Shown here piece by piece: positions 53,151 to 62,334 of a DNA stretch of 64,000 nucleotides. The notes under the pieces are model-generated. The model had not been told where the DNA came from. It saw only the letters and a program-made list of their open reading frames with translations, and did not search any database. Source of the DNA: Hyphomicrobiales bacterium (GTDB taxonomy: Bacteria > Pseudomonadota > Alphaproteobacteria > Rhizobiales > Xanthobacteraceae); NCBI GenBank assembly GCA_017305665.1, contig JAFKKH010000019.1, forward strand, positions 124,001 through 188,000. The letters run 5' to 3'. Position numbers and translations under genes: made by a program. Numbering within the stretch: the first letter of the stretch is position 1; every line of letters begins with the position of its first letter.

Positions 53151-54074
53151 TTACCCCTGCCCTGCGGCCGCGGCAACCTCGGCAGCGAAATCGGACTCGC
53201 TCTTCTCGATTCCCTCGCCGAGAGCATAGCGCACAAAACCGGTGATCTTCACAGGCGCTCCGACCTTGCCCTCAGCTTCCTTGAGTGCCTGACCGACGCT
53301 CTTCTTGTCGTCGAAGATGAACGGCTGCTCGAGCAGCGTCTGCTCCTTGTAGAAGGTCTTCAGGCCGGATTCGGTGATCTTCTCGATCATCGCCTCGGGC
53401 TTGCCCTGCTGGCGGAATTTGTCGGCAAGGACATCCTTCTCGCGCTTGACGACGGCCGGATCGACGCCCGAGGGATCGATCGCCAGCGGGTTCGTGGAGG
53501 CGACATGCATCGCGATCTGACGGCCGAGCGCGGCGAGTTCGTCGGCCTTTCCAGCCGACTCCAGCGCGACGATCACGCCGAGCTTGCCGGCCCCGTCGAT
53601 CACGGCATTGTGGATGTAGCTCGCGACGATACCCTTGCCGACCTCGAGCGACGCCGCGCGGCGCAGCGTCATGTTCTCGCCGATCGTGGCGATCGCGTCG
53701 GAGATCGCCGTCTCGACGGTGACGCTGCCGACCTTGGCCGCCTTGATCTTCTCGACATCGGCGCCGACGCTGAGCGCGACCTGTGCGATCATCTTGACGA
53801 GGCCCTGGAACTGCTCGTTGCGCGCGACGAAGTCGGTCTCCGAGTTGACCTCGATGACGACGCCCTTGTTCCCGCTGGTGATCGCGCCGATCAGACCCTC
53901 TGCCGCGACACGGCCAGCCTTTTTGGCGGCCTTGGAAAGACCCTTCTTGCGCAGCCAGTCGATCGCGGCCTGCATGTCGCCGCTGTTCTCGGCCAGCGCC
54001 TGCTTGCAGTCCATCATGCCGACGCCAGTCGTCTCACGCAGTTCTTTCACCATCGCGGCGGTGATCGTTGCCAT
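53151..54074 (-). CDS. tsf: Elongation factor Ts
   Basis: Nucleotide exchange factor for EF-Tu. The 307 residues have the N-terminal UBA-like domain ([19 protein letters not shown]), the core with [13 protein letters not shown], and the C-terminal [18 protein letters not shown] segment. The start is MATITAAM because AGAGGA lies 7 bases upstream; an ATG two codons earlier leaves 1 base. Confidence 0.97.
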   Translation of the reverse strand: MATITAAMVKELRETTGVGMMDCKQALAENSGDMQAAIDWLRKKGLSKAAKKAGRVAAEGLIGAITSGNKGVVIEVNSETDFVARNEQFQGLVKMIAQVALSVGADVEKIKAAKVGSVTVETAISDAIATIGENMTLRRAASLEVGKGIVASYIHNAVIDGAGKLGVIVALESAGKADELAALGRQIAMHVASTNPLAIDPSGVDPAVVKREKDVLADKFRQQGKPEAMIEKITESGLKTFYKEQTLLEQPFIFDDKKSVGQALKEAEGKVGAPVKITGFVRYALGEGIEKSESDFAAEVAAAAGQG

Positions 54075-54203
54075 TGTCATATCCTCTACCTGTCAGGCGG
54101 TCGCGGTGCAGCTCGCGCTGCCCGCAACACCTCTACTCAGGAACCAAGTCAGAAAATCGATGCGAACAACAGGCTGCCGGAAGACCGGCAAGCCCGCGCA
54201 ATC

Positions 54204-55202
54204 CTATTCGGCTTCGGCCGTCAGGGTCTTGGACTGGGCAACCCATCCATCGACACGTGCCGGAAGACCGACTTCTTCACCGATCTTGTGAGCAGTGTCG
54301 TGGTCGAGTTCAGCGATCTGCCAGTAATGGAAGACGCCGAGGTCGTTGAGCTTCTTCTCGATGGCTCCCGACACACCCGTCAGCTTCTTCAGATCGTCAG
54401 CCACACCGCGCGGACCCGCGAGGCCCTGGAAACCGGCGGACTGAGTGGCAGCCGGCAGTTCTTCGCGCGCCGGCTGGACCGAAGCACCGATGTCGATTCC
54501 GGAATCGCCCTGGGCCCGCGAAATGCCGTCGATCGCCGCGCGTGCGATGAGATCGCAATACAGGCTGATCGCGCGCCCCGCGTCGTCGTTGCCGGGGACC
54601 AGATAGGTGATGCCCTTCGGATCGCAGTTGGTGTCGACGATCGCCGCGACCGGAATGTTCAGCCGCTGGGCTTCCTGGATCGCGATGTCTTCCTTGTTGG
54701 TGTCGATCACGAAGATCATGTCGGGCAAGCCGCCCATGTCCTTGATGCCGCCGAGCGAGCGATCGAGCTTGTCGCGCTCGCGCTGCAGCGTCAGCCGCTC
54801 CTTCTTGGTGTACTGCGCGCTTTCGCCGGAGCCCAGCATCTCGTCGAGCTGACGCAGCCGCTTGATCGAGCCCGAGACCGTCTTCCAGTTGGTCAGCGTG
54901 CCGCCGAGCCAGCGCGAATTGACGAAATACTGAGCCGAGCGCTTCGCTGCTTCCGCGACGCCGTCCTGCGCCTGCCGCTTGGTGCCGACGAACAGGATGC
55001 GGCCGCCCTTGGCGACGGTGTCGCTGACGGCCTGCAGCGCACGATGCAGCATCGGCACGGTCTGCGCGAGATCGATGATATGAATGTTGTTGCGGGCACC
55101 GAAGATGTAATCCGCCATCTTCGGATTCCAGCGGTGCGATTGGTGACCGAAATGAACGCCAGCTTCGAGGAGCTGGCGCATAGAAAATTCAGGAAGCGCC
55201 AT
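54204..55202 (-). CDS. rpsB: 30S ribosomal protein S2 with C-terminal HhH extension
   Basis: Small-subunit protein. The first 225 or so residues are standard S2 ([58 protein letters not shown]). Residues about 264-332 form an added domain, [19 protein letters not shown] then [14 protein letters not shown], which looks like paired helix-hairpin-helix motifs. The extension is about 90 residues longer than the E. coli protein. Start [10 protein letters not shown]; 14 earlier codons rejected. Confidence 0.96.
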   Translation of the reverse strand: MALPEFSMRQLLEAGVHFGHQSHRWNPKMADYIFGARNNIHIIDLAQTVPMLHRALQAVSDTVAKGGRILFVGTKRQAQDGVAEAAKRSAQYFVNSRWLGGTLTNWKTVSGSIKRLRQLDEMLGSGESAQYTKKERLTLQRERDKLDRSLGGIKDMGGLPDMIFVIDTNKEDIAIQEAQRLNIPVAAIVDTNCDPKGITYLVPGNDDAGRAISLYCDLIARAAIDGISRAQGDSGIDIGASVQPAREELPAATQSAGFQGLAGPRGVADDLKKLTGVSGAIEKKLNDLGVFHYWQIAELDHDTAHKIGEEVGLPARVDGWVAQSKTLTAEAE

Positions 55203-55321
55203 AGGTTTATTCTCCGGTTGGTTCCTCCGGAAACGTGTGAGCAAGACGAACCGTCAAACCAAAAGGAATGCGGCCCGGCTGCCACCGGACGGCTTTTCAG
55301 GCCATGTTTCCGTGTGAGATG

Positions 55322-55339
55322 GGCGGCTATATAGCCGCC
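55322..55339. promoter_or_regulatory. Perfect palindrome upstream of rpsB
   Basis: GGCGGCTAT followed by ATAGCCGCC, an 18-base perfect palindrome 120 bases before the rpsB start. The central CTATATAG resembles a -10 element, so it may be the rpsB promoter core or a leader hairpin. The rest of the 233-base gap to the caspase-like gene shows only the hairpin at 55398-55427. Confidence 0.4.
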
Positions 55340-55397
55340 GCACCACCCTAACGCAAGGATTTCCGACCGTTATTCGGCCTCCCGCACGGGGAACAAT

Positions 55398-55427
55398 GCC
55401 GGGTCAGATGGCAATATCCGACCCGGC
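55398..55427 (-). terminator. Hairpin just downstream of the caspase-like gene
   Basis: A perfect 8-base stem, GCCGGGTC and GACCCGGC, with a 14-base loop, 8 bases after the stop. On the minus strand it is followed by ATTGTTCCCC, so the U-tract is weak. Likely to end or attenuate transcription before rpsB. Confidence 0.5.
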
Positions 55428-55435
55428 GCTACGGC

Positions 55436-57940
55436 CTAACACTTGGCAGCGTTCGGCGGGCACCTCTTGGCCGCAGGCGCGGCACGGTGCGGCGGTGCCG
55501 GATGGGCGGCAGGCCGTGGCGGCGGAGCTGCCCGAGGCGGCGCGACAGGCCGAGGCGGAGGTGCGGCGCGCGGTGGCGCCATCCGCGGCGGCGGTGCGAC
55601 ATGCGGTGCCGGCCGAGGCGGCGCAGCGATACGCGGCGGCGGCGCAGGCCTTGGAGGCGCCGCCATCCGCCGCGGCGGCGGAGCTGCATGGGGCGCAGGT
55701 CGTGGTGGCGCGGCCATGCGTGGCGGCGGCGCATGTGGTCGCGGAACGACATGGGGTGCCTGCGGAGCAGACCTTGCGGGAGCGGCCCGCGGCGGCGCGT
55801 GTGGGGGGGCGACAGCCGCAGGAGCGGTTCGGGACGGCGATCCCGACCTTCTGATCTGCGGCTCGGTTTGCGGCCCCCGTGGCGTTACAGCACCGGGTTT
55901 CGGCACGCCCGGTGACGCGGCTGGACCCGACACGCCAACACCCGGCCGTCGAGCACCGGGCCCCGTCCCCGGAGCGGTCACGCCCGGCCTCGATGTCGAT
56001 GCGGCGGGCACCGGTGGCGTCCCCTTGGTGCCAGGCACCGGCAAAGCGTTAGCCTTCGGAAGCTGCGTGCCGGTCGGTGCCGGACCCGCCGCTGGCTTAC
56101 CGGGCTGCGCTGTGGTCGCGGCCGGATGCCCGGCCCCCGGAGCCGTGGCGGGCGGAGTCGTGGCCGGTTGCGGTGTACCGGGATGAGCCAGTGTGCCGCC
56201 AGCCGCAGGCATCGCGCGGCGTGGGCCGGGCAGCCTGTCTGTCGACCTCTTGGCTGACCCGGCCGTAGCAGCCGGATGTATCGATGCGCTTGGCGGGACC
56301 GGCGCCTTGCCTTGCTGAATCAGAGTCGCCTTCCGCATCACCGCGGCAGGTAGCGCAGGTCCCGCATGCATCGCGGGCTGACCGGCCTGAGCCCGTACGG
56401 CCGAGTTTTGCACCGGAGCGGTTCTGGCGCCAGGTCCCGCATGAGGTGCAGCCGGGTTCACCAGAGGCGCGGCCGGATTTGCCGCGGGCGACGGGCGGTT
56501 GATGACGTTGTTGATCACCGTGGTGTTGTGGATGTTGGTGAAGATGATGTTGTTCGGCGGCGGCCGCACGTAAGTCGGCGCGCTCACATAAGCCGGTATC
56601 GGCACGAACAACGGGGTCGGCAAAAAGAACAGGCCAACCGGTGGTGGCGGCGGCTCCAGCACCACGAAGTCCGGCGGCGGCGGCGGCAGGAAGAACACCG
56701 GCGGCGGCGGCGGCGGCGCGAAATCGAAATCCGGATCGCTGAACATCAGCACCGGCCGGTCGACATAGACAATCTCATCCGGCGGCGGCGGCGGAACATC
56801 ATAGTCGATCATGGCAAACGACGGCGGCGGCTCAAGCGCAGCCGAGAGTATCGCCAGCCGGCGCCGCGCATCTGCGGCATGCGGGCCGCGCGGATAGCGC
56901 CGCAGATACGACCAGTAGGCGTCCGCCGTATCGGCACGATAGCTACGCCGCCACGTGATCGCCTCGCGGCGCGCCGCGACGATTGCTCTCACCCGTTTCG
57001 CCATCGCGTCGCGCGGATAGGCCCCGAGAAAATCCTCGTAGCCCTGCAAGGTGTCGCGATCGAGCGCGGCAACGTAAGCGTCCGATGCGCCGAGATCACG
57101 GATCGGCTTGTCGCGCACCGCCGCCGCCTGATCGGGCGGCGCGGCCGCCGGCGCATCCGGTGCACGATCGAAGAACATGAACTGCGCATCGTCGACCTTC
57201 TGCGTGTCCCACGGCACTTGCGCGCCCTTGGTGTTCTCGTTGACGCGCAGGCGCACGCGGTTGAACAACTCGGGAAGCGGCAGGCCGCCGGTTCGGATCA
57301 TTTCGGCGAGCGCCTGCGCGTAGGCGCCGTATGGCCCCTGCTCTTCCGGTGCGACGGTACCCGGGGCGGCATTGAACGCGATCAACATGCGCGGGTTGGG
57401 TTCGACCAGCGCCAGACCACTTGCAATCGAACCGCCTTCGATGAACGGCTGCTCGCGCGCGATATCCAGCACCACGACGCTGAGCTTCAGGGGTAACGCC
57501 GCGAGCTGGTGCATGTAATCGCCGATACGCAGACCCTCGATGGGAATGTCGGTATCATGCGCGATCGTGGAATCCACCGGAATGAAATAATTCTCGCCGG
57601 CAAGCTGGAGACCATAACCTGCGAGATACACCACCGCGACGGTGTCAGGGCCGGATGCTTCGGCCTTCTTCATGAAGTCGCGAAACGCGCCGCGCAGCGT
57701 ATCGCCGTCGAGATCGCGGGCGCCGGAGACGTCAAAGCCCGCTGCCTGCAAAGTCTGGGCGATCAGGCCGCCGTCGTTGGCCGCGGTTGCGAGCGGCACC
57801 TTGGTGTAAGCGCCGTTGCCGATCACAAGCGCGATACGCTTTTCCTGCTGCTGGGCGACAGCCGCGCGCGGGATCAGCGAGAACGCACCGAAGAGAAGTA
57901 GACACGACACAAAGATTGCGAGGCTTTTGTTCACGCGCAT
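55436..57940 (-). CDS. Caspase-fold (metacaspase-like) exported protein lacking the catalytic dyad, with a long Pro/Ala tail
   Basis: An 834-residue protein. A signal peptide (about 1-29, PRAAVA) is followed by a caspase p20-like domain (about 34-260): RIALVIGNGAYTKVPLATAA, then VAVVYLAGYGLQLAGENYF and LSVVVLDIAREQPF. In active relatives the second motif is GHG with catalytic His; here it is Tyr109. The third is DACR with catalytic Cys; here it is Ala161. A helical segment follows, then about 450 residues rich in Pro and Ala with runs such as PPPPP and PPRPAP repeats. It is probably a non-enzymatic cell-surface or periplasmic scaffold. Inserted between dnaE and rpsB. Confidence 0.85.
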   Translation of the reverse strand: MRVNKSLAIFVSCLLLFGAFSLIPRAAVAQQQEKRIALVIGNGAYTKVPLATAANDGGLIAQTLQAAGFDVSGARDLDGDTLRGAFRDFMKKAEASGPDTVAVVYLAGYGLQLAGENYFIPVDSTIAHDTDIPIEGLRIGDYMHQLAALPLKLSVVVLDIAREQPFIEGGSIASGLALVEPNPRMLIAFNAAPGTVAPEEQGPYGAYAQALAEMIRTGGLPLPELFNRVRLRVNENTKGAQVPWDTQKVDDAQFMFFDRAPDAPAAAPPDQAAAVRDKPIRDLGASDAYVAALDRDTLQGYEDFLGAYPRDAMAKRVRAIVAARREAITWRRSYRADTADAYWSYLRRYPRGPHAADARRRLAILSAALEPPPSFAMIDYDVPPPPPDEIVYVDRPVLMFSDPDFDFAPPPPPPVFFLPPPPPDFVVLEPPPPPVGLFFLPTPLFVPIPAYVSAPTYVRPPPNNIIFTNIHNTTVINNVINRPSPAANPAAPLVNPAAPHAGPGARTAPVQNSAVRAQAGQPAMHAGPALPAAVMRKATLIQQGKAPVPPSASIHPAATAGSAKRSTDRLPGPRRAMPAAGGTLAHPGTPQPATTPPATAPGAGHPAATTAQPGKPAAGPAPTGTQLPKANALPVPGTKGTPPVPAASTSRPGVTAPGTGPGARRPGVGVSGPAASPGVPKPGAVTPRGPQTEPQIRRSGSPSRTAPAAVAPPHAPPRAAPARSAPQAPHVVPRPHAPPPRMAAPPRPAPHAAPPPRRMAAPPRPAPPPRIAAPPRPAPHVAPPPRMAPPRAAPPPRPVAPPRAAPPPRPAAHPAPPHRAAPAAKRCPPNAAKC

Positions 57941-58042
57941 CGTCGTTCCGCCTTACCAACAGCCGATGCCCCTCTCGCATTCAGCGCGCGGCTATCTGAA
58001 CAGTATTTGAATGAAAAGCGGTCCGAACAAGGCACTCCTAAA

Positions 58043-58072
58043 GGAAGTTTGGATCCACCGAACCATACTTCC
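58043..58072 (-). terminator. Hairpin after dnaE
   Basis: On the minus strand, GGAAGTATGG pairs with CCAAACTTCC (one mismatch) around a 10-base loop, followed by TTTAGG. It lies about 30 bases beyond the dnaE stop and is a plausible weak terminator. The rest of the 162-base gap shows nothing. Confidence 0.4.
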
Positions 58073-58102
58073 CGGCGCCGCATCAAATCCGAGCCGTCGA
58101 GA

Positions 58103-61100
58103 CTAAAGCGCCTGGACGTCCACGACCCCCGAAACCGCCTTGATCGCTCCAGCGATCTGCGGCGAGACCCGAAAACGGCCCGGAAGCTTCATCTCCACCT
58201 CGGTTTCGAGGTCCAGCATCATCACCAGCGACACGTCCCCGTCTCCCGCCGTTCGGCTGGTCCCGGCCTCCTGCCCGCCATTTTCCGGACCCTGGAGCCG
58301 CCTGACGATCGAATCGAGGGGCTTGGTGTCCCGCAGGAATATCCGAAGACCCTTCTGAGTCTTGGCAGCGGCATCGTCCAGTGGCTCGGCGTGGAGGATA
58401 CGAGCCCTGACGTCATCGCCCTGCAACTCGGCGCCGAGTTGCAGGAGAACCGCCGCACCCGGCTCCAGCACGTCCCGATACTGGGCAAGGCCTTCAGAGA
58501 ACAGCACGGCTTCGAAATGACCGGTTGGATCCGACAGCCCGAGAATGCCCATCTTGTTGCCGGTCTTGGTCCGCCGCTCCATCCGCGACACCACCGTCGC
58601 GGCGACCTTGCCGGCCGTCGCACCGGTCTTCACCGCGCGCGAGAACTCCGCCCACGATTGCACGCGCAAGCGCTTTAACGCGGTCGCATAGTCGTCCAGC
58701 GGATGGCCAGACAGGAAGAAGCCGATCGCATCGTATTCGCGCCGCAGCCGGTCCGACGGCAACCAGGGCTCGACCTGTGGCAGCATGATGGTCGGAGCGT
58801 CCGCCATGCCGCCGAACATGTCGTTCTGACCGAGGACCGCCGCTTCGTGGCTGCGCTGGCAGGCGGCGAGGATGGCATCGGCACCGACGAACACCCGCGC
58901 GCGGTTGGGCTCGAGCGTATCGAACGCGCCGGCGGCGGCGAGACTTTCGATCACACGCTTGTTGATGGCACGCGGCGGCACCCTGGCTGCGAAATCGGCA
59001 AGCGAGGTGAACACGCCATTCTTGCGGGCTTCGACGATCAGCTCGACCGCCTGCGCGCCAACGCCCTTCAGCGCGGCCAATGCATAATGGATCATGCCGT
59101 CGCTGACCTCGAAGGTCGCGCCCGAGCGATTGATCGACGGCGCCTCGACCTTGATGCCGAGGCGCTGCGCCTCGCTGCGAAACTCCGACAGCTTGTCGGT
59201 GTTGCTCATGTCGAGCGTCATCGACGCCGCGATAAATTCAACCGGATAGTGCACTTTCATATACGCGGTCTGGTAGGAGACGAGCGCATAGGCCGCGGCG
59301 TGGCTCTTGTTGAAGCCGTAGTCGGCGAACTTCGCGAGCAATTCGAAGATCGTTTCCGCCTGCCCCTTGGGCACGCCGTTCTTCACCGAACCGGCGACGA
59401 ACACGGTGCGCTGCTTTTCCATTTCCGCGCGGATCTTCTTGCCCATCGCGCGGCGCAGCAGGTCGGCATCGCCGAGCGAATAGCCGGCCATGACCTGCGC
59501 GATCTGCATCACCTGTTCCTGATAGATGATGACGCCGAACGTCTCTTTCAGGATCGGCTCCAGCAGCGGATGCAGATATTCCGGCTCCTCGTCGCCGTGC
59601 TTGCGCGCGCAATAGGTCGGAATGTTCGCCATCGGACCGGGCCGGTACAGCGCGACCAGCGCGATGATGTCCTCGAAGCGGTCGGGCCGCATGTCGACCA
59701 GCGCGCGACGCATGCCCTGACTTTCAACCTGAAACACGCCGACCACGTCGCCCCGCGCCAACATCTGATAACTCGGCGCGTCATCGAGCGGCAGCGTGGC
59801 GAGATCGACCTCCTTGCCGCGCTGCTTCAGCAGTTTCACAGCGACATCCAGAACGGTCAGCGTCTTCAGGCCGAGGAAGTCGAACTTCACGAGTCCCGCC
59901 GGCTCGACCCATTTCATGTTGAACTGGGTGACCGGCATGTCCGATTTCGGATCGCGGTACATCGGCACCAGTTCGCTCAACGGCCGGTCGCCGATCACGA
60001 TGCCGGCTGCGTGGGTCGAGGCGTGACGAGTCAATCCCTCCAGACGCTGCGCGATATCGAAGGCGCGTGCCACCACCGGGTCTTCGTCGCGAAACGCCTG
60101 CAGTTTCGGCTCGCCATCGATCGCCTGCTTCAGCGAGACCGGCGCCGCCGGATTTTGCGGCACCAGCTTGGTGAGCTTGTCGACCTGGCCGTAAGGCATC
60201 TGCAACACGCGGCCGACGTCGCGCAGCACGCCGCGCGCCTGCAGCGTTCCGAACGTGATGATCTGCGCGACCTGATCGCGGCCGTAGCGCTTCTGCACAT
60301 ATTCGATCACCTCGCCGCGGCGATCCTGACAGAAGTCGATATCGAAGTCCGGCATCGAGACGCGCTCCGGATTGAGGAAGCGCTCGAACAGCAGGCCGAA
60401 GCGGATCGGATCGAGATCGGTGATGGTCAGCGCATAGGCGACCAGCGATCCGGCGCCGGAGCCGCGGCCCGGGCCGACCGGAATGCCCTGCGACTTGGCG
60501 TGCTTGATGAAATCAGACACGATCAGGAAGTAGCCCGCGTAATTCATGCGGGTGATGACGTCGAGCTCGAAGTTCAGCCGCGCGCGGTAGTCTTCCTCGC
60601 TCGTGCCTTGCGACAGGCCATGAATCGAAAGCCGTCTGGCGAGACCCTCCTCCGCCTGCCGCCGCAACTCGGCAGCTTCTTCGCTCGCGACATCGGCGGC
60701 ATTGGTACCGGCCCCCACCGTGAAACGCGGCAGGATCGGCTTGCGCGTCATCGGCCGGAACGCGCACCGCTCGGCAATTTCGACGGTCGATGCCAGCGCC
60801 TCCGGGACGTCCGCAAACAGCACCGCCATTTCTGCCCGCGTCTTGAAACGATGATCGGGCGTGAGTTGCTCGCGATCGGTTTCGGCGATCAGCCTTCCGC
60901 CGGCGATGCACAGCAAGGCATCGTGCGCCTCATAATCCTCGGAGGCCGCAAAGTACGGCTCGTTGGTCGCGACCAGCGGCAGTCCCTTGTCGTAAGCGAG
61001 ATCGATCAACGCACCTTCGACGCGCCGTTCCTTGTCGAGGCCGTGACGCTGCAGCTCGATGTAGAGACGATCGCCGAAAAACTGCGCGAGATGCTCGCAG

Positions 61101-61600
61101 CGCGCCAGCGCGAGGCCGGGCTGATCGGCATTGAAGGCCGATGCGACGGGTCCGTCAGGCCCGCCGGTCAGGGCAATCAGCCCCTCGTTCTCGTCCTGCA
61201 GCCATTGCGATTTGATGTGCGGCGACTGATGCACCGGCGTCTCGAGGAACGCGCGGGAGTTCAGCCGCATCAGGTTGCGATAGCCGGCCTCCCGGGAAGC
61301 CAGCAGGACGATCCGCCCGAGCGGAAGCGCGCTGCGCGCATTGGGATCCTGATCGGCGAAATCGATCGCCAGTTCGCAGCCGACGATCGGCTGAATGCCG
61401 TAACCCGCCACCTTGTCGGAAAATTCCAATGCCCCGAACATGTTGTCGGCATCGGTCAGCGCCAGCGCCGGTTGGCGGTCCGCCTTCGCCAGTTCGGCCA
61501 GCTTCTGGATCTTGATCGAGCCCTTCAGCAGCGAATAGGCCGAATGGACGTGCAGATGGACGAATCCGGCATTGGCGGTGGCGACGGGCTTCTGGGTCAT
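58103..61600 (-). CDS. dnaE: DNA polymerase III alpha subunit
   Basis: Replicative polymerase catalytic subunit. The 1165 residues begin with a PHP domain (FVHLHVHSAYSLLKGS), then the polymerase core with GRGSGAGSLVAYAL and the catalytic acids in MPDFDIDFCQDRR, the fingers, helix-hairpin-helix and an OB fold (MGILGLSDPTGHFEAV). The length fits DnaE1 rather than the error-prone DnaE2 (ImuC), and no imuA or imuB is adjacent. The ATG at 61600 is used; a TTG four codons earlier is rejected. Confidence 0.96.
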   Translation of the reverse strand: MTQKPVATANAGFVHLHVHSAYSLLKGSIKIQKLAELAKADRQPALALTDADNMFGALEFSDKVAGYGIQPIVGCELAIDFADQDPNARSALPLGRIVLLASREAGYRNLMRLNSRAFLETPVHQSPHIKSQWLQDENEGLIALTGGPDGPVASAFNADQPGLALARCEHLAQFFGDRLYIELQRHGLDKERRVEGALIDLAYDKGLPLVATNEPYFAASEDYEAHDALLCIAGGRLIAETDREQLTPDHRFKTRAEMAVLFADVPEALASTVEIAERCAFRPMTRKPILPRFTVGAGTNAADVASEEAAELRRQAEEGLARRLSIHGLSQGTSEEDYRARLNFELDVITRMNYAGYFLIVSDFIKHAKSQGIPVGPGRGSGAGSLVAYALTITDLDPIRFGLLFERFLNPERVSMPDFDIDFCQDRRGEVIEYVQKRYGRDQVAQIITFGTLQARGVLRDVGRVLQMPYGQVDKLTKLVPQNPAAPVSLKQAIDGEPKLQAFRDEDPVVARAFDIAQRLEGLTRHASTHAAGIVIGDRPLSELVPMYRDPKSDMPVTQFNMKWVEPAGLVKFDFLGLKTLTVLDVAVKLLKQRGKEVDLATLPLDDAPSYQMLARGDVVGVFQVESQGMRRALVDMRPDRFEDIIALVALYRPGPMANIPTYCARKHGDEEPEYLHPLLEPILKETFGVIIYQEQVMQIAQVMAGYSLGDADLLRRAMGKKIRAEMEKQRTVFVAGSVKNGVPKGQAETIFELLAKFADYGFNKSHAAAYALVSYQTAYMKVHYPVEFIAASMTLDMSNTDKLSEFRSEAQRLGIKVEAPSINRSGATFEVSDGMIHYALAALKGVGAQAVELIVEARKNGVFTSLADFAARVPPRAINKRVIESLAAAGAFDTLEPNRARVFVGADAILAACQRSHEAAVLGQNDMFGGMADAPTIMLPQVEPWLPSDRLRREYDAIGFFLSGHPLDDYATALKRLRVQSWAEFSRAVKTGATAGKVAATVVSRMERRTKTGNKMGILGLSDPTGHFEAVLFSEGLAQYRDVLEPGAAVLLQLGAELQGDDVRARILHAEPLDDAAAKTQKGLRIFLRDTKPLDSIVRRLQGPENGGQEAGTSRTAGDGDVSLVMMLDLETEVEMKLPGRFRVSPQIAGAIKAVSGVVDVQAL

Positions 61601-61751
61601 GGCCTCGGGCAATCAGGGGATCTGGGATCGGCGGACGGCTGAAAAGCCGACTCGCCCCCTCCGATGGTGATGGCTGACTTCCGCCATGTCCATGCGAAAC
61701 CCCGATTGGGCCTGCAGTATCCCGCATTTCCCCAGCGGATCGCCAAATACC

Positions 61752-61850
61752 CTAAAGCTGGGGGATCACCTGGGCCCAGACGGCCACCATTCCGACGAAC
61801 AGCACGATGGAGGTCAGCGCGGCGGCTTCTTCGATGAACGTCCTCAACAT
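61752..61850 (-). CDS. Small SOS-controlled single-span membrane peptide (32 residues)
   Basis: An unannotated-looking small gene. It starts at an ATG with a very strong ribosome site (GAGGAGG, 5 bases upstream) and ends at TAG. The peptide begins MLRTFIEEAAALTS, has a hydrophobic stretch through VLFVGMVAVWAQV (about residues 10-29) and ends PQL, so one membrane span is likely. Two perfect SOS boxes lie 18-50 bases upstream with a TTGACT -35-like element at 61905-61910. It lies 151 bases before dnaE on the same strand. The layout matches small SOS-induced division inhibitors such as Caulobacter SidA (29 residues); homology is not shown. Confidence 0.75.
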   Translation of the reverse strand: MLRTFIEEAAALTSIVLFVGMVAVWAQVIPQL

Positions 61851-61867
61851 GACTTCCTCCTCATATG

Positions 61868-61882
61868 GAACATAATGAGAAC
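61868..61882. promoter_or_regulatory. SOS box 1 of the small gene (GAAC-N7-GAAC)
   Basis: Exact GAAC-N7-GAAC, ending 17 bases upstream of the small gene ATG. Same form as the lexA operator in this window. Confidence 0.85.
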
Positions 61883-61885
61883 ATT

Positions 61886-61900
61886 GTTCCAGTTTTGTTC
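61886..61900. promoter_or_regulatory. SOS box 2 of the small gene (GTTC-N7-GTTC)
   Basis: Exact GTTC-N7-GTTC three bases from box 1. It lies between the TTGACT element (61905-61910) and the start of transcription expected for the small gene, so LexA bound here would block it. Confidence 0.85.
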
Positions 61901-62041
61901 TCAGAGTCAAGGGGCGGTCGTAGGTCAGTTTGAGGGATCGCCGGGTTGGTTAATTTCGCTGGACGTGGCTTGAACGAAGACGGCGAACCGCTTAGCTGCG
62001 AGCCGGCGCTGTCAGGCGCCAAAAACACGGGAGACGCCCCG

Positions 62042-62299
62042 GTGCGCGCATTTGTCTTGATCACGCTAGCCGCGATTTCCGCGTCCACCACGGCACACGC
62101 CCAAGCCTGGGACAGCCGCTATCCGGTCTGCCGGATCGTCTACGGACCGACAGCGCAATATAACGATTGCCGGTTCTCCACCCTTGAGCAATGCAGGGCG
62201 CTGACGGTCGGGCTTCCCGTACAATGCGTCGAGAACCCCTACTTTGCCGGCGCCGATACCGATGGCGGCAAGCACCGGCGGCACCGGCGCGTCCATTGA
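62042..62299 (+). CDS. DUF3551 family small secreted protein
   Basis: An 85-residue exported protein. The signal peptide is RAFVLITLAAISASTTAHAQ; the mature part has RYPVCRIVYGPTAQYNDCRF, LEQCRALTVGLPVQCV and the NPYF motif typical of DUF3551, with four Cys that could form two disulfides, and a Lys/Arg/His-rich tail. Initiation at GTG 62042 is chosen because GGAG lies about 9 bases upstream; 32 earlier open codons overlap the region beyond the SOS boxes. Function unknown. It is convergent with lolD. Confidence 0.82.
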   Translation: MRAFVLITLAAISASTTAHAQAWDSRYPVCRIVYGPTAQYNDCRFSTLEQCRALTVGLPVQCVENPYFAGADTDGGKHRRHRRVH

Positions 62300-62334
62300 C
62301 GGAATGGCGGATCGCCGGCGGATGAGCAGGTTGC

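Noticed and set aside
58103..61600. dnaE as part of the SOS regulon because two SOS boxes lie upstream
   Set aside because: The boxes sit 18-50 bases before the small gene and more than 260 bases before dnaE; the replicative polymerase is not normally SOS-controlled. Read-through cannot be excluded.
58703..61642. A 979-codon open frame on the plus strand opposite dnaE
   Set aside because: It is the complementary shadow of dnaE in high-GC DNA; its residues are dominated by Arg, His, Asp and Leu without any domain, and dnaE itself is unmistakable.
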